NCBI GenBank assembly: GCA_022605405.1
Contig: JABYQQ010000001.1
Span: 868,001-932,000 of the forward strand
Source: Earliella scabrosa
Lineage: Eukaryota > Basidiomycota > Agaricomycetes > Polyporales > Polyporaceae
Direction of reading: 5' to 3'
DNA length: 64,000 nucleotides
A program made the translations under genes and the position numbers. Under the pieces are notes generated by a model. It did not search any database, was not told where the DNA came from, and saw nothing but the letters and a program-made list of their open reading frames with translations. Shown here one piece after another: positions 10,378 through 22,786 of this stretch; position 1 is the stretch's first letter; each line of letters opens with the position of its first letter.

Positions 10378-11672
10378 TTACAACTCCGGCATCTGCAGCA
10401 TGTTCCACACCATTATCGCATCACGCGTATCCCAGCCCAGCAACAACCCCGCGTGATGGGTGAACGTCTCGATCGTGTGCGAATGGACACGAATCTGCAG
10501 CAGGGTGAGGAGTCGCTCCCCATCAACCCCGGCGTTGACGAATGCCTCGTCGGCCGCAGGTCCGAAATTGAAGACGGGGAGGTTAGGATTGACGGCTGCC
10601 GCCATGGAGAGAGGCGGGCGGATGAAGCGTCGGAGCATTGCGAGGACTGGGTCTGCGTGGAACGCTGATGTGGGGTTATCGGCGTTCGGACTAAAGATGA
10701 TAAAGTGGGGCTTACGCGGTGGTAAATCATATGTGGCGCCTGCGGGTCTGATGGGCGCAGCTGGGGCGGCCGTCGAGGATGGAGCTGACGAAGAGACACG
10801 GCCCGCGCGCGAGGCGTTGGTCAACAAGTTTTGCAAAGGGAGCTTTGAGGGAGGTCTGTTACTCACTAGCATTGCTCGTGACGACAACGGCGGGCGACGC
10901 GCGACTTGTCGCCGGACGTGCAAGGGCCCCCTTTGCCGGACTGGCCGAACGGGAGGCCGTACCGGCGCCACTTTTCACGGGACTGGAGGGGCAGGACGCG
11001 TTCGCGGCGCCGCGATCGTCCGGGCCTCCACCCAGCGAGAGGTTCGAGAGGTCGAACCGCAGCTGCTTGGTACGCTGGGGAGGAGGGGGCATGGGTACAC
11101 CCGGCGGAAGGATGGGGAGCTTCGCGCCAGGCTTCTTCAGCATCCAAGCAATGGCGGCTTTGAGGTCGCCATCGTCGTACTTCTGCCAGCGGGGATTGGG
11201 GACCTCCTTAGTCGGGGCGAGGGTGAAATCGATGGCACTCCTGTTGCATGTTAGCCACTACATTACAAGATGCTACAGAGGTTGAAAACGCACCAGTCAA
11301 AGCCACAATAGATACCAGGATATGCCCCCGCCTTGACCGCATACATTGGCAGCGGATTCTCGAGTTCGAGCTTGAGGTCGTCCAACTGAACTTGCAGAAG
11401 ATAGATCATTGTGTGCGCATCGTCGGGCGCCACAGCGTCGAAGATTAGCTGCTCGAGCTTGAAGACCGTCTCCGCATCTTGCTTGGTGGTGCAGACGACG
11501 ATGATTGGGAGAAGGGGCTTGTAATTTCCGGTGACTCCAGCAGGGCTACCATGTCGTGAGAGAGGGTTGGAAGCAATAAGAAGCCTGCGGCTCACCGATG
11601 CTTCAACACAACGCTGGTCTGCTTCCCACCCAGAACCGCATAGAACGGTCCCTCGTACTCTCCTGCCATGTC
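10378..11672 (-). CDS. viroplasmin/RNase H1-N-like protein of KDZ transposon 1
   Basis: ATG at about 11672 (MAGEYEGPFYAVLGGKQT). Introns at about 11599-11549 (GTGAGC...TAG), 11288-11232 (GTGCGT...CAG) and about 10869-10788. After splicing, the second half of the first domain reads YAVKAGAYPGIYCGFDW/SAIDF...KAAIAWMLKK, the YxVxxGxxPGIYxxW pattern of caulimovirus viroplasmin and of the RNase H1 N-terminal hybrid-binding domain; the start (FYAVLGG) may be a second, weaker copy. A Pro/Ser-rich linker (LPILPPGVPMPPPPQ) follows, then a C-terminal part ending WNMLQMPEL. The fold in RNase H1 binds RNA-DNA hybrids; a role in transposition is inference. Alternative: a lineage-specific structural protein. 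Confidence 0.6.
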
Positions 11673-12292
11673 GATGTGCGTGGATGCAAGGGGTTGAGAA
11701 GGAGATGGAGCGATCGCAGGCCTATACCGCCAGAGGCAAGTGGCGATCAGCTCACTAGCACTCGCCGGATCGCACTCGCTTCAACGCCACAATGAGAAAG
11801 AAACCGTGCTACATGTCCGCCATGCCATCCGTAATGTCTGAAATTGCCTGTAATGAAGTACCTTGGGACGTAGATTTCAGATGATACCCATAAGTCCCAG
11901 GTTTGCGTGCCACACCTTGTCCGGTAGAAAGTTGGTTCACGAAACGAGCAAATGTGCGATTCACCTTCATGAACAGACCTCCCGTAACGTTGACATTTCA
12001 ATGCAACGTTCAAGCACTGTGCCGCATCCTCTCAAACTCATAACAGTAAAATACATTTGTATTGCGTAGACTATTCTATGTCGCTCGGAGTGCGAGAATG
12101 CCATGGGTCAATCAGGAATTGGGATTTATGCAACGTTAGACGCGTCTTACAGGGCGGCCTTGCAACTCGGCGTGAACGTCACCTTCGCACTACGACACCT
12201 ATTGTCACAAAATTCAGAGGCCGCCATCTATAAGTACTATTGTATATGCCCAAAGCATGAGAAGCCTTTGTTCGTAGCAGGAGACTGCATAA
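11673..12292. other. intergenic region between viroplasmin-like and KDZ genes
   Basis: About 620 bp holding the promoter of the viroplasmin-like gene and the 3' end of the transposase gene. No open frame with recognisable content and no repeat noted. Confidence 0.4.
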
Positions 12293-15200
12293 TTACATCG
12301 TCAATGTAGCGAGATAGTCCATCAACCCAGTAATTTCTTCACTAGTGAAGTCGTCCTCATCCAAAGTTGCTGATACTTCCTCTTCTTGACTCACCGCTAT
12401 AATCTCTTGATCCAACAGATTGCCAAGTGTAGACTGGCGCAGCAGCACTGGAAGGGAGCCACCCTCACGATGTCCTGGACTCGGAGTGCCCGAGAAGCCC
12501 GGCAACGCGTATGTAGCCTCGATGTACACCATATTGCGTGCGTTCGCCGCGCGCCGGTGCCGCACATACTCTGCGACTGCCCCGCAGAGGACTGTGTCGT
12601 GAGAGCGAAGTTCTTCAAGCACGGTTGCGAAGAGAAGTTCCTCGTCGCGAATAGATGTGTGAAGGCGGCGTATCTCGCGGTTCACGTTGCGTACTTCCTC
12701 GTGAGCACGGTGGATGCGTTCCGAGAGGCGCATGAGCTCGCGGACAACTGGAGTAGCCCACGGCTGATCGCGAACTCGTGCGTCCTTGCGGGTGTCGCGA
12801 AGGAGGGCGAATTCTTCGAGGAAGCTGTAGTGGGAGGCTGTAGACCAATCGAGCGGCGCGCGAGGCGGATTGAGTGCGGCCGCAGCCTCGTTATATGCCT
12901 TGACAGCTGTCCGGATGCTCTGACAGCGACGTTGAAGATTCTTCGCTATGTACGTTCGCGCTTTGTACCCTGTTCGGACGAATGCTCAGTATGAAACTTG
13001 AGGCCTGCTAGCCTGTAAGTTCACCTGTCTGTGCCAAATTCAATTTGTGCAGCTCAAAGAGCCGCTGTACAACAAGCCGCTGGAGCTTGCCTAGCGCTCG
13101 CTGGTACTCGCGCGTCGCGACGTAATGGAGGGTGTTCTGGTATTGTGCGTCCATGGGCTCCCATCTCTTCTCGATCCCGAAGCGAACCTCGATCGCACTG
13201 ACGTCAGCTTCACGATTGTCGACGGTTGCCTGGAGCTCTCGCCGCCGGGTCTCGAGTTTACGCGTAACCGACAGATCGGAGTCGTAATTGGTGGGCCCAC
13301 TATGCGGGGCCATGAACGTGAGGGGCGGCGGGTCGGCGTCCTTGGCGGCATCAGCGCGCTCCCCGGCCCGTGCGACACGGTCATAGTACTGCCCCGAGAC
13401 GTCTTTGTATTCCTCCCTGAGAGCAATGTCAGTGAGGACGACATGGCAACAGAGAGCTCACTAACTTTGCTGCAGCAAGTTTCTTCAGAGCGTCGACGTA
13501 TAAGATGTCTCGGAGGTCCTCCGGGTCCTCATCCTGCAGCGTCGTGAAGTACACGCGCTCTTCCTCCTGATATCGCGCGAGATCTTGATCGGTGATCTCA
13601 AACGTCTCCATAGTCTCTTGGAGAACCGGCGTCTTGTCGCTTATGATCTCGAGGGCCTGTCGGTAATTGTTGTACAGCATCTGTGCTAAAGATGCGTGGC
13701 GTTCCTCGTCCCAGTGCTCGAAGAACAGCGCGATGAGAGCTCGCCGGCGGTACGGGGACGCGTAGCGAATGACCGAAGCCAGTTGGTTCGAACTGCTGAA
13801 GATGTGTTCCATCGTCTCGAGGTCCTCGAGGCCCATGCCCGGAATACGATGGGGGTGGAACTTGACCTGGCAATCGTACTCGTGTGAATACCCGTGAAAG
13901 GCCGGGACGCAGAACCGCGAGCCCGACTTGAAGAAGGCGGGCCCGATGGAGCTGTTGCGCACGGTCGCAGTGAACTCGCAGCCTATGTCATATCCAACAC
14001 TCTTCTTGCCAGGGAGCGAGGTGTTGATCTTCGCCGATATGGCGATCGCGTATTTTGCGCTGGACATGATGACGTCAGTACGATTCAGTACCTAAATGAT
14101 GCCAAGGGACTTACAGTTCTCCGCTCCGTACCATGTCGGCAATCCAAAGTATAAAGCTGTGCCGACAGGCGCTGGCGAAGATCCCGGTCTCGTCATAGAT
14201 CGCCCACATTTTCTTCTTCTCGTCAGCCGCTGCCGCCTTCCAGTTAGAAGCACATGCGCCTGTGGTGTGCGCGCCATCCGTTGGGTCGCCGTCTTCTTCG
14301 CCCTCGTCCGGAGTTGATGCCAGGCCGGGCTTCTCCTTCAGCACGGGTTTCTTGACTGGGCGGGACTTGACTTCCCCTGCGAAAGAGTCGACGTACTCCC
14401 GCGGCAGGAAGTAATTGTGATCCTCATAAACGCGAAGATCGGCTAGCTCACGTCCACTGGAGGTAGCAATCCGTTTGAGCGAGTTGTTCCCGTCCATACA
14501 GACCAGCCTGTCAAATGTGGCCGGATCCTCATCTGCGAGCTATGGGGCATTGATATCAGAATATTAGCGCATGCATTGAAGTGTAGATAGGGACCTTGTA
14601 TGTGCATGCAGCACAGGCATTTTGAGGCCGCCAGTCTGGAGCATCCCGCCCAAGCACATGCATGACTTGCTTTCTGACGTCACGACGAAGGATCAGATAG
14701 ATATCAAAAACGTTGGAGATCGCGGTACGGTAGTGCCGTCGGTACGGTACCTGAATATGATCGTCAGTTTCAGGTACAGCGGGTGGGACTCGGCAAGACG
14801 CTCACGTAGTAGAGGTAGCACAACAGCTTCGTGAACGCCTCAACACTGAACGACGGCTTGAAGATCCGTAGACAACAAAACAGCTCTAGCGTTTTGAGGG
14901 AAATGGCAAGGGTTGGATGAAGCGGGGACGTGCCAAGGAAACCGTGAAGGACCAGATCTTCGGCGAATGACCGGTCGGAGCGCTTGATAGTCGCAGTGGT
15001 GGCGGTGCTGTAAATGTCGAGAACGTCCATCTCAGCAGTCAATGGAAGGACTTCTGGGTCCGAGGACTCAGAGGTGGCCGTGCCATATCGCCATTCCTTG
15101 TAGGCCACTGTGAGTTTCGGAAGGGCGTTCTTCCAATTGGTGTCAAGGTTTTGTCTGCACTGCCTCCAGGTTCGGGCGTCCTTGTATTGGCGAGTAGTCG

Positions 15201-16226
15201 CACTGGACACCGAAGTCGTGAGAACTGCAGCGATCCGAGCGCCGACGAGCTTACCGAACACTTAATAGATCTCGGATCGCGTGTTCCAAGGCCGGTTCAA
15301 CGACATCTTCCCACTCGTTGCTCTCATCGACGGTGGACTCTGGGTCAGCGAGGCCAAGATCTTGATGCAAATTGTTGTCAAATGTGTCAGCATATTCCTC
15401 CCCTCGAAGGTCGGCAAGAGCATTGCGTGTCTCCCGTCCATAGGCTGTGTTTTGTAGAGTTATTTCATTAGTACTTATTCCACAAGAATCGCATATCACT
15501 TACTACTCTCTATCCGAGTGAGGGACTCTTCAGTGGTCTTGCGCACAGTTTCCAAGGCGGCGGGACCATAGCTCACGGACACGTTTGGTGCAAATGTGGG
15601 AGGAATGGACGCATCATGAGGAACCGACCTTACATCCGACATCCGGTCGGGACACTCTAACGCGCCGAGATACGCCTTTGCCGCTGCGAGCCATAGCTGA
15701 CGGGTGCTCGCCGACTGTAGCCCTCTCGATTGCATGCTTATATTGCTCTACGAGACATCCTATCGAATCTGTGCCATCGGATGGTGCTAATGATGCGCCA
15801 CAAGGGATCCGTCGAGGAGCGGCGCGTGGGCGTCCACGTTGTGGGCGGAAGAACACCTCTCCGTCGTCCAAAGCACGCGCTTGATCAGTGCGAGCCGACG
15901 GCTCAGGAACATATGACATATGACGCAATCTAGAGGGCCGCATCAGTTAGTCCGGTACCGATCTGATCTCGGAAGCTGGGAGAGACACCCACAAATTCGA
16001 CACTCTAACTGTAGTATAGACGTCAATGTCAGCCACACAAGGGCCATAAAATTCACACGTGCTCACCGCTGGAGCCATTGGGCGCCGTATGCGCCCTAGG
16101 CTGGGAGAACAAGGGTGCTGCGAATTCGTCGGTGCGCGGCGCGCGGGCCAAGCCAGGCGTCTTGATGGTGCTCGGCAATTGCGCCTCTGATCGGACTAGC
16201 GTCCCGACCATCGAGCAAGATCGCAT
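12293..16226 (-). CDS. KDZ transposase 1
   Basis: Spliced gene of about nine exons; start at ATG 16226 or 16211. Readable blocks, 5' to 3': N-terminus with KTPGLARAP and PRAHTAPNGSSG; MRPSRLRHMSYVPEPS; STRQLWLAAAKAYLGALECP; NALADLRGEEYADTF; TRQYKDARTWRQCRQNLDTN and RSFAEDLVLHGFLGTSP; YRRHYRTAISNVFDIYLILR with DAPDWRPQNACAACTYK; MDGNNSLKR; DEKKKMWAIYDETGIFASAC; GYDIGCEF; PAFHGYSHEYDCQ; GLEDLETMEHIFSSSNQLAS; NYRQALEIISDK; a C-terminal helical region (RIHRAHEEVRNVNREIRRL). MDGNN, YDIG and GLEDLE are in the places of the RNase H-fold acidic residues of KDZ transposases. One exon junction near 15740-15780 is unresolved (frame change after CLVEQY). No stop codon was found inside the other exons, so the gene may be active. 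It would cut and join the element's CACCTG ends in the nucleus. Confidence 0.85.
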
Positions 16227-16442
16227 AGGAAGGAACTGGTGCAACACAGACTTTAGCAATGAAGGAGGAGAGCAATAGGAGGGTGGGAGAGAGCTATACG
16301 GCGGGTGACGTCTACTCGACGGTGGGTGGGGTATCAATGTACAGCCTCCAAGGCGGGCCTCGGCGGCGGAACTCGGCGGCGGGACTCCGCGCAGTTGCAG
16401 GTGTTCGCGCGATCTCCTGTTATCACGATGGGTTGGAGCGGG

Positions 16443-17298
16443 GGATCGCGCGGCGATGTACGTGCCACAATCAGACCTCGGGGAACAGGTGCGAGATGGC
16501 CGAAGGGATCGGGAAGGTTGAGCTCGACGTCGGGAACGGCGGCGGGGGGGGTGACTGATGTTGGGCGCGACGGCGGCGGGGAGCTATGGGCGCGGCGGCG
16601 GCGGGGAGATGATGATGGGCGCGGCGGCGGCGGGGAGATGATGGGCGCAGCGGCGGGAGGTTGATGATGGGCGCGGCGGCGGGGAGATGATGGGCGCGAG
16701 GCGGTAGGACGTTGCCAAGGAGAATGAGGAGAGGAGCGCTGAGCGCTGAGCGATGGGGTCTGGGCGTGGTCGGGACGCGGTGCTAATCAGCGACTAATCA
16801 GTCACGCTTATCTAATCTCCCCAGTCGTGGTCTCTCCGGACTAACAGGGGGCACTTACATCGCTACGGCAGCCTTACCATCGTGTAGCGCGGTGTCAATA
16901 ACCTCGGTTAGCAAGAAGAACGGTGCAAAACGGAGGAGAACTGGCCCCAGGGGGCAGGAACGTCGTGCTCGACGTCGGGGACGGCGGCGGGAGGGCGTCT
17001 GATGATGGGCGCGGGCGGGAGAGGCGGTTGCCGAGTCTGCCGAGGGCGGAGGGCGTGCCGACGGCGCTGTTGATATGATGACGTACACGACAGAAGAGTG
17101 CCGGGAAATGCCGGGGCGGGACTTGCGCGCCCAGTACCGTCCCGTATATGGGCGGGGAGACTACCTGCATTAAGTAGGAGGGTAGGTATTCGTAGAGATA
17201 CTGGTAGACTAAGCCAACAAGGCTTTCGGGTTTAGTAAAGCGTGGAAAGGCCCCCTCTAGCCGGGTTAAGTAAACCATCAGATCGTGATGCCCAGGTG
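16443..17298. repeat. right terminal inverted repeat of KDZ transposon 1
   Basis: Inverse of 6616-7425. It includes the GGGCGCGGCGGCGGGGAGATGATG repeat array (16560-16690; more copies than in the left arm). The KDZ promoter must lie between this arm and the start codon at about 16220. Confidence 0.85.
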
Positions 17299-17306
17299 AA
17301 AGTGAC

Positions 17307-17536
17307 GCAAAAGTCAACACTTGTCAGCTATGACGGGTGCATAGTGGATTTCTGTCCAAAAACCACCCTCATACCAATAGCTTCTCCAGCGTCTGCCACT
17401 CGACAATGAGGTTGTTCCACGATTCCCCCAGTTCGATGCCCTCGAGAAAGTTGACGGCGGTGGTTATCCAAGCAGGGATAGAGGAGGAGCACAAGGATGA
17501 AGAGGACGAGGACTTCTGGGCAAGCGGCTGGATGTT
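17307..17536 (-). pseudogene. accessory protein gene of KDZ locus 2, 3' exon piece
   Basis: On the minus strand NIQPLAQKSSSSSS, then SIPAWITTAVNFLEGIELGE and SWNNLIVEWQTLEKLLV, ending at a donor-like GTATGAGG near 17379. Joined to 25924 by removal of the rolling-circle element it continues the frame exactly (QKALLATL + NIQPLAQK). The P.W...........LG..W..L...W pattern resembles an uncharacterised basidiomycete family often found near KDZ genes. The downstream part was hit by KDZ transposon 1. Confidence 0.65.
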
Positions 17537-18057
17537 TACGATTGATGAGGTACGAAGAAATCGTTCTTTATGCAGCCAGACTCCAGCCAGACAGATGTCA
17601 CAATGATCCTCACCCGTGGGAACACCATTGAAACTCAGCTTACAGTAGTAAGTAGAGTTACTTACCAGATAAGTACATGTAAGCGCTAAATAAGCGCCCA
17701 TAGCACAGCCACCACTTAGACGCTGTTTTGGGCGCTTTTGGGCGCTTTTTTGACGCGTGACATCACACTGTGACATTGTCACTTCAACTGTATTACTTCA
17801 ATATCTCCTTACTATGTGGTGCTATCACCATGTATTATATATCATTCTGTTCGCATTTTATAGCTCTATTTGAATAAATTACCCATCTGATACAATAACC
17901 AATAACCAAATCATCACATGCAGTACACTGCTGTAGCCAGACATGTGACTTGTTTATAGGTCATGTGACTCTATGTTGAGCTTTCCTGGTTCAACTTCAC
18001 TCTTCTTCAGTTCCTCCACCCTCCACCCACCACACCACACCACTCTATCTCCTAGCC

Positions 18058-19110
18058 ATGAAATCATCATTCAGCAGAGCATTGACCAGCCTTCAGTACA
18101 TCCAGAACTGGGTTCTTGTGTACTGTTGGCTGCAGGTTTTGCTGCTGTCAGTTCATATACAGACTGATACTATATCCACTAGAGCTGTTCTGCTTGTACA
18201 GAACAAGGGTATGACAGACACCCTCATGGCAAGTTCTGTGCCCCTTGTGGGCAGGGTTACAGCAGACACCCTTATAGCAAGTTCTGTGCCCCTTGTGGGT
18301 AGGGCCATTGTGACAGACTCCCTATCAAAAAGTCCTGTCAGGGGTTTGGAAGGCACCCTCTTGACAAGCCTATCCCTATCAGTGTGTTCTTCAGACCCTG
18401 TGGTGCTTGTCACAAGACAGCATTGGTATTTTCCAGGCTATCTAGATATCACTTTACCTTTAAGTGCCTGGTTTAAAAATGTTGCACTTCTTGTTGCCAA
18501 AGTTAGATTGACTTGTGAGAGAAATGCTCACTATGCCCATAACTATAAAGCTCTTATGCAGAGAATATATATACAGGGTTCATCTGGCAATAAAGTAGTT
18601 ACAAGTGGCTTGCAGAGTAACACTCCTAGTAAGTATGATGATGTATTGTTGGGTGGAGGTCCTGTTGTGGGCTCTAGAAATAATGCCAAAATGTGGTCTT
18701 ATGTAGATCTATGTCCATATGTTGTTGCAGGTCAACTGGATAGTAGTAAAAACTATAAATTTGGATCATACATACCTGCTGCTAACATTCAACCAAGTGA
18801 TACAAGTGTTCTAGTTAATATGCCCATGGCAATACTTGGCCCCAAACTTACCAGAGTACAATTACTGAGCATTTCCATGTACCATTCTCTGCTACAGGTG
18901 AATAACCACATGAAAAAGGACAAAATATTGGCAGAGGTTCTTCAACATAATTGCACAAACTGTTCTGATTTTGTGTCAGTATTTGTCTCTGTAGATATTC
19001 CAAAAACTGACAAGCAAAGACAAAAAGAAAGTAGACATAGACAGAAAACAAAGATTCTCAATATTGAAACTCAATTTCCTCCTAAGCCTGCTAGTCATAG
19101 TAATGTATAA
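18058..19110 (+). pseudogene. Helitron Rep-helicase, N-terminal part (ORF piece 1)
   Basis: ATG at 18058; 350 codons. A hydrophobic start and a run of near-repeats (three copies of SSVPLVGR-like units at 18226-18310) precede a conserved part: YKALMQRIYIQG, SKYDDVLLGGGPVVGSRN, AKMWSYVDLCPYVVAGQL, RVQLLSISMYHSLLQV. A basic segment RQKESRHRQKTKILN follows. The frame shifts at about 19105-19112: IAGFAKDVQVANFLESGCAV, the natural continuation, is in the next frame. The conserved blocks match the N-terminal extension of basidiomycete Helitron-like proteins. Confidence 0.75.
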
Positions 19111-19112
19111 TT

Positions 19113-22100
19113 GCAGGGTTTGCAAAAGATGTACAAGTTGCAAATTTCCTAGAGTCTGGCTGTGCAGTGTGTGGATTACTGACTTTAGGCACTCAACTTC
19201 AAAAACTAGACTGTGCAGAGTTTGATAGAGATTTACTACTAGCCAGAGGTTTAATGACTAGACAAGAAAGATTTTCTGTGAATGATCCAGTTATAGGAAT
19301 ACCTGGGCCAGTGTTACTACCTCATTGTAATGATATGTGCACATCATGCTTAAAGGAACTTCAAAATGGAAAGGTACCAGTGGACAGTCTAGCTAATGGA
19401 CTATGGATTGGTGAAGTACCTCCAGCACTACAGGGTCTTAGCTGGACAGAGAAAATGATTATTTCACGAGTAAAGCATAATATGTGTATTGTCAAAGTTC
19501 ATATGTCTGGCATGTCAAAAATGAAAGCTAATGTAGTAAGTCATTCACTTCCTATGCCCAAAATTTATAAAGCTTTGCCCCCTGCCAGAGAAGAGCTTGA
19601 TGATGTTCTGGCATTTTTGTATATTGGTCCTAATGCCCCCACAACTAAAGAATTTGCCAGAACACCAATGCTTGTACGTCGCAACAAAGTTGCTAAAGCA
19701 TTAGAATGGCTCAAGCTAAATCACTCAGATTATGCTGATATTGATATATCATATGAGAATCTTGCTCAGTATCCTGAAGATGAACCACCTGTTATTGTCA
19801 ATTACTCCCACAGCATGGCCTCTAATCCAGATCCAGAGTCAACAGCAGTTAACAATACTGAAGATAATGAGGGAACTGATACTGGAGACTGTCCCTTTAT
19901 TGTACATGGACTTACTGGTGCCAATCTAGAGAATCTGGGTAAACTGAGACCATATGAAGTTACTGCAAGAGCAGTAGACCATTTCAAATCAGGAGGCAAA
20001 GCATTGGGGATAGGACAAGCTGAGAATCCTGAAAGTCTGTATGACAATCCTCAGCTATATCCTCAGATGTTCCCCTGGTTATTCCCTTATGGTCTAGGTG
20101 GACTGAAAAATATTCATGGAGTAAGACCAGTTTCTGAAGAGAAAAGAAAGCAACAGTTGTTGATGTATCATGACAAAAGATTTCAACTAGAGCCATTATT
20201 TCCCCTAGTTGCATTAAACCATGAGCAGATCAAAAAATCCACCACAGGAGGTTATTTACTTGCAGACAAAAATAGATTCAATGATATTGCAGATAGAATA
20301 TTAAATCTCAAACCAGACATACTAAGTAGCATTATTGAAAAATTGAAAACAGGTCCAGTCAAGCCTGAATCTGAGGAGGAGAAACAGGCCTTCCAATTGC
20401 TAAATGATCTGGACCATGTAAACTATAAAGTTCAAGGTTCAATCACCAGTAAAAAATATATGCGCAATGAAATATGGTCATTGGTCTCATACTTGGGAGC
20501 CCCTTCATGGTTTATAACATTTGCACCAGCAGATGTGAAGCATCCTATTGCACTCTACTTTGCAGACACTAATGAAAATTTTGTCCCCAAGTTTAGAGAT
20601 CATAATGAAAGACTACAACTGATTGCTAATAATCCAGTTGCTGGTGCAAGGTTTTTCAAGCTCATGGTGGACCTATTTATTAAGCATGTGCTTGGTGTAG
20701 GCAAAGATGAACCTGGAATATATGGTAAAACATCAGGATACTATGGGACTGTAGAGCAACAAGGCAGACTTACTCTCCATCTCCATATGTTACTATGGAT
20801 TCAGAACTCCATGACCCCTCAGGAGATTAGAGATAGAATTATGGACCCTTATTCAGACTTTCAGAAAGCCATGGTAGAGTATCTTGAAAGTGTGCATATG
20901 GGTGAATTCATCAATGGAGATATGGGAGATGTGGCATCTAGACTTGATGAGCAAAAAGTGAAAAATCCATTTCATGTGCCCCCTACAGAAACTCTCCCTC
21001 AGATTCCTCCACCCAAGTGTGACCATGATGAACTGCCTCAGTGTGATGCATGTGAAAAGTACAAAGCATGGTGGCAGAACTATACACATGAAGTGGATGA
21101 AATTCTGTACCTGTCTAATGTTCACCATTGTACCACTAGGAGTAAAAGTTCTGCTGTACCCAAAGGAGCAAAAAATAGTGGCAGACAAGAGGTTGATAAT
21201 AGAGGATGCACTGATCCAATAACCAAAACCTGCAAGGCTAGATTTCCTCGTGACACATATGCATCCACCCAAGTGGATCCAGAGTCATGAGCTCTGATCA
21301 TGAAGAAGGGAGAGGCATGGTTGAACACATTTACTCCAGCAGTGTCATATTTGCTCCGCTGCAACCATGATGTAACAAGTCTTCTATCAGGTACTGCAAT
21401 AAAGTCTGTCATTGCATATGTTGCAGATTATATCACAAAGACACCATTAAAAACTCATGTGATGTTCCAAGCAGTTCAGCAAGTATTTGAGCGCAATACA
21501 GAATTAATTGGTAGTGTCAAAACAAAGAAAGATAAAGCTCGTAGCCTAATCACAAAGATTGTAAATGCCCTTACTGCTGCATCTGAGATTGGAGGACCTA
21601 TGGCCTCAATGTATTTGCTAAAACACCCTGATCATTATACCAGCCATCAATTTAGAGCATGCTATTGGAGAGGCTATGTATATGAAGTTATGCAGGCATG
21701 GACAGATTCTGTAAATATTGCTGACAAAGGCAAGTCCACTGTTGTAGTTGCATTGGAAGATCAACATCATACAGGGCAGAAAAGAGTAGTACCTGTGTCA
21801 CCAGTACTAGACTATATCTGGAGACCAGTAGAGTATGAAAATACTTGTGTCTATGACTGGATTAGATTGAACCATAAAAGACTAATACCAAAAAGCAGAA
21901 GGAAAGTCACAAAGCCTCAGCAGCCTGCTGAAAATGATGACAGTGAATTTGAAGATACTTATCATGTTGATGAACAGATACCAACCATGGACTATCATAA
22001 ATTGGACAGTGATTGTGATGAAGTTGAAGTGGCAGAGATGAGTGAGGGTGAATATGAAACTTTGACTCTGTGTGGTGGTGCTGTGCATAGCAAAGACAGT

Positions 22101-22781
22101 GAATCTGAAGATGAACTACTCTTGACTACAGCATCAAATAAGAGGCTTCAACAAGAATCTCAACAGTCACATTCAAAACAGAAGAAGTCAGCCTACTGCT
22201 CATTTCACATCAAACATCCCCAGGCACATACACATGAAGTATGTCTCTTAGATGAAACCGAGGGATTTGTGCCCAACTTTATTGGAGGATCCTTACCCAG
22301 AAAGGATGCTGGAAGTAGAGAAGAATATTGTATGACAATGCTAACATTATTCAAGCCATGGAGAACAGGCAAAGACTTGAGGCTACATGAGAATATCACA
22401 TGGGATGATACATTTGCAGACTATTCATTTACTGAAAGACAGAAAGAGATTATGAAGTTTTTCCACATTAGATATGAGTGTAATGATGCCAGAGATGATT
22501 TCTCTAGTCAAAGAAGACAGGCAGAGAAAGGTGGAAGAACTCTGTTTAATTTGAGCTCAGAAGAAATGGATGAAATGGATACACAAGCATATATCTTTGA
22601 TGGTGAGACATATCAGGAGGATAGAGAACATGAACTTGTCAATGATGCTAGTTGGAGCAATGTTAGTGGGGGAGAATTGCTAAGACAGGCAAGAATGACT
22701 CAGGCTGAGAATATTATGAGATCTTCTGGCTGGCTTATAAACTGCATGATAATATTAGAGAGAGACCCAAACAGACACTGA
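19113..22781 (+). pseudogene. Helitron Rep-helicase, Rep endonuclease part (ORF piece 2)
   Basis: Starts in frame after the 19.1 kb frameshift (no ATG needed). The first 220 codons (GCAVCG, WIGEVPPALQGLSWTEKMII, DVLAFLYIGPNAPTTKEF) look like the DUF6570-type domain in front of Helitron Rep. Rep follows: the HUH motif lies in GRLTLHLHMLLWI (about 20765-20805) and the tyrosine motif in VIAYVADYITK (about 21408-21440). A TGA at 21288-21290 interrupts the frame just before the tyrosine motif; both sides are in the same frame. The piece ends at 22779-22781, where helicase coding continues in another frame. Rep nicks and joins single strands in rolling-circle transposition. Confidence 0.85.
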
Positions 22782-22786
22782 CATAA

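Larger units (their letters stand above)
6616..17298 (-). mobile_element. KDZ transposon 1, apparently complete (10.7 kb)
   Basis: Termini CACCTGGGCATCACGATC and its inverse, with a perfect 8-bp target duplication AAAGTGAC at 6608-6615 and 17299-17306. Long terminal inverted repeats run from 6616 to about 7425 and from about 16443 to 17298. Between them lie three spliced minus-strand genes: KDZ transposase (12293-16226), a viroplasmin-like protein (10378-11672) and an HMG-box-like protein (8429-10206). It sits in the intron or 3' part of the accessory gene fragment at 17307-17536. The 8-bp TSD agrees with what is known for Zisupton-type elements. Confidence 0.85.

Noticed and set aside
15251..15499. 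Separate small gene upstream in KDZ 1
   Set aside because: It is an exon of the KDZ transposase; the start of this frame is intron sequence (GTAAGT...ACACAG).
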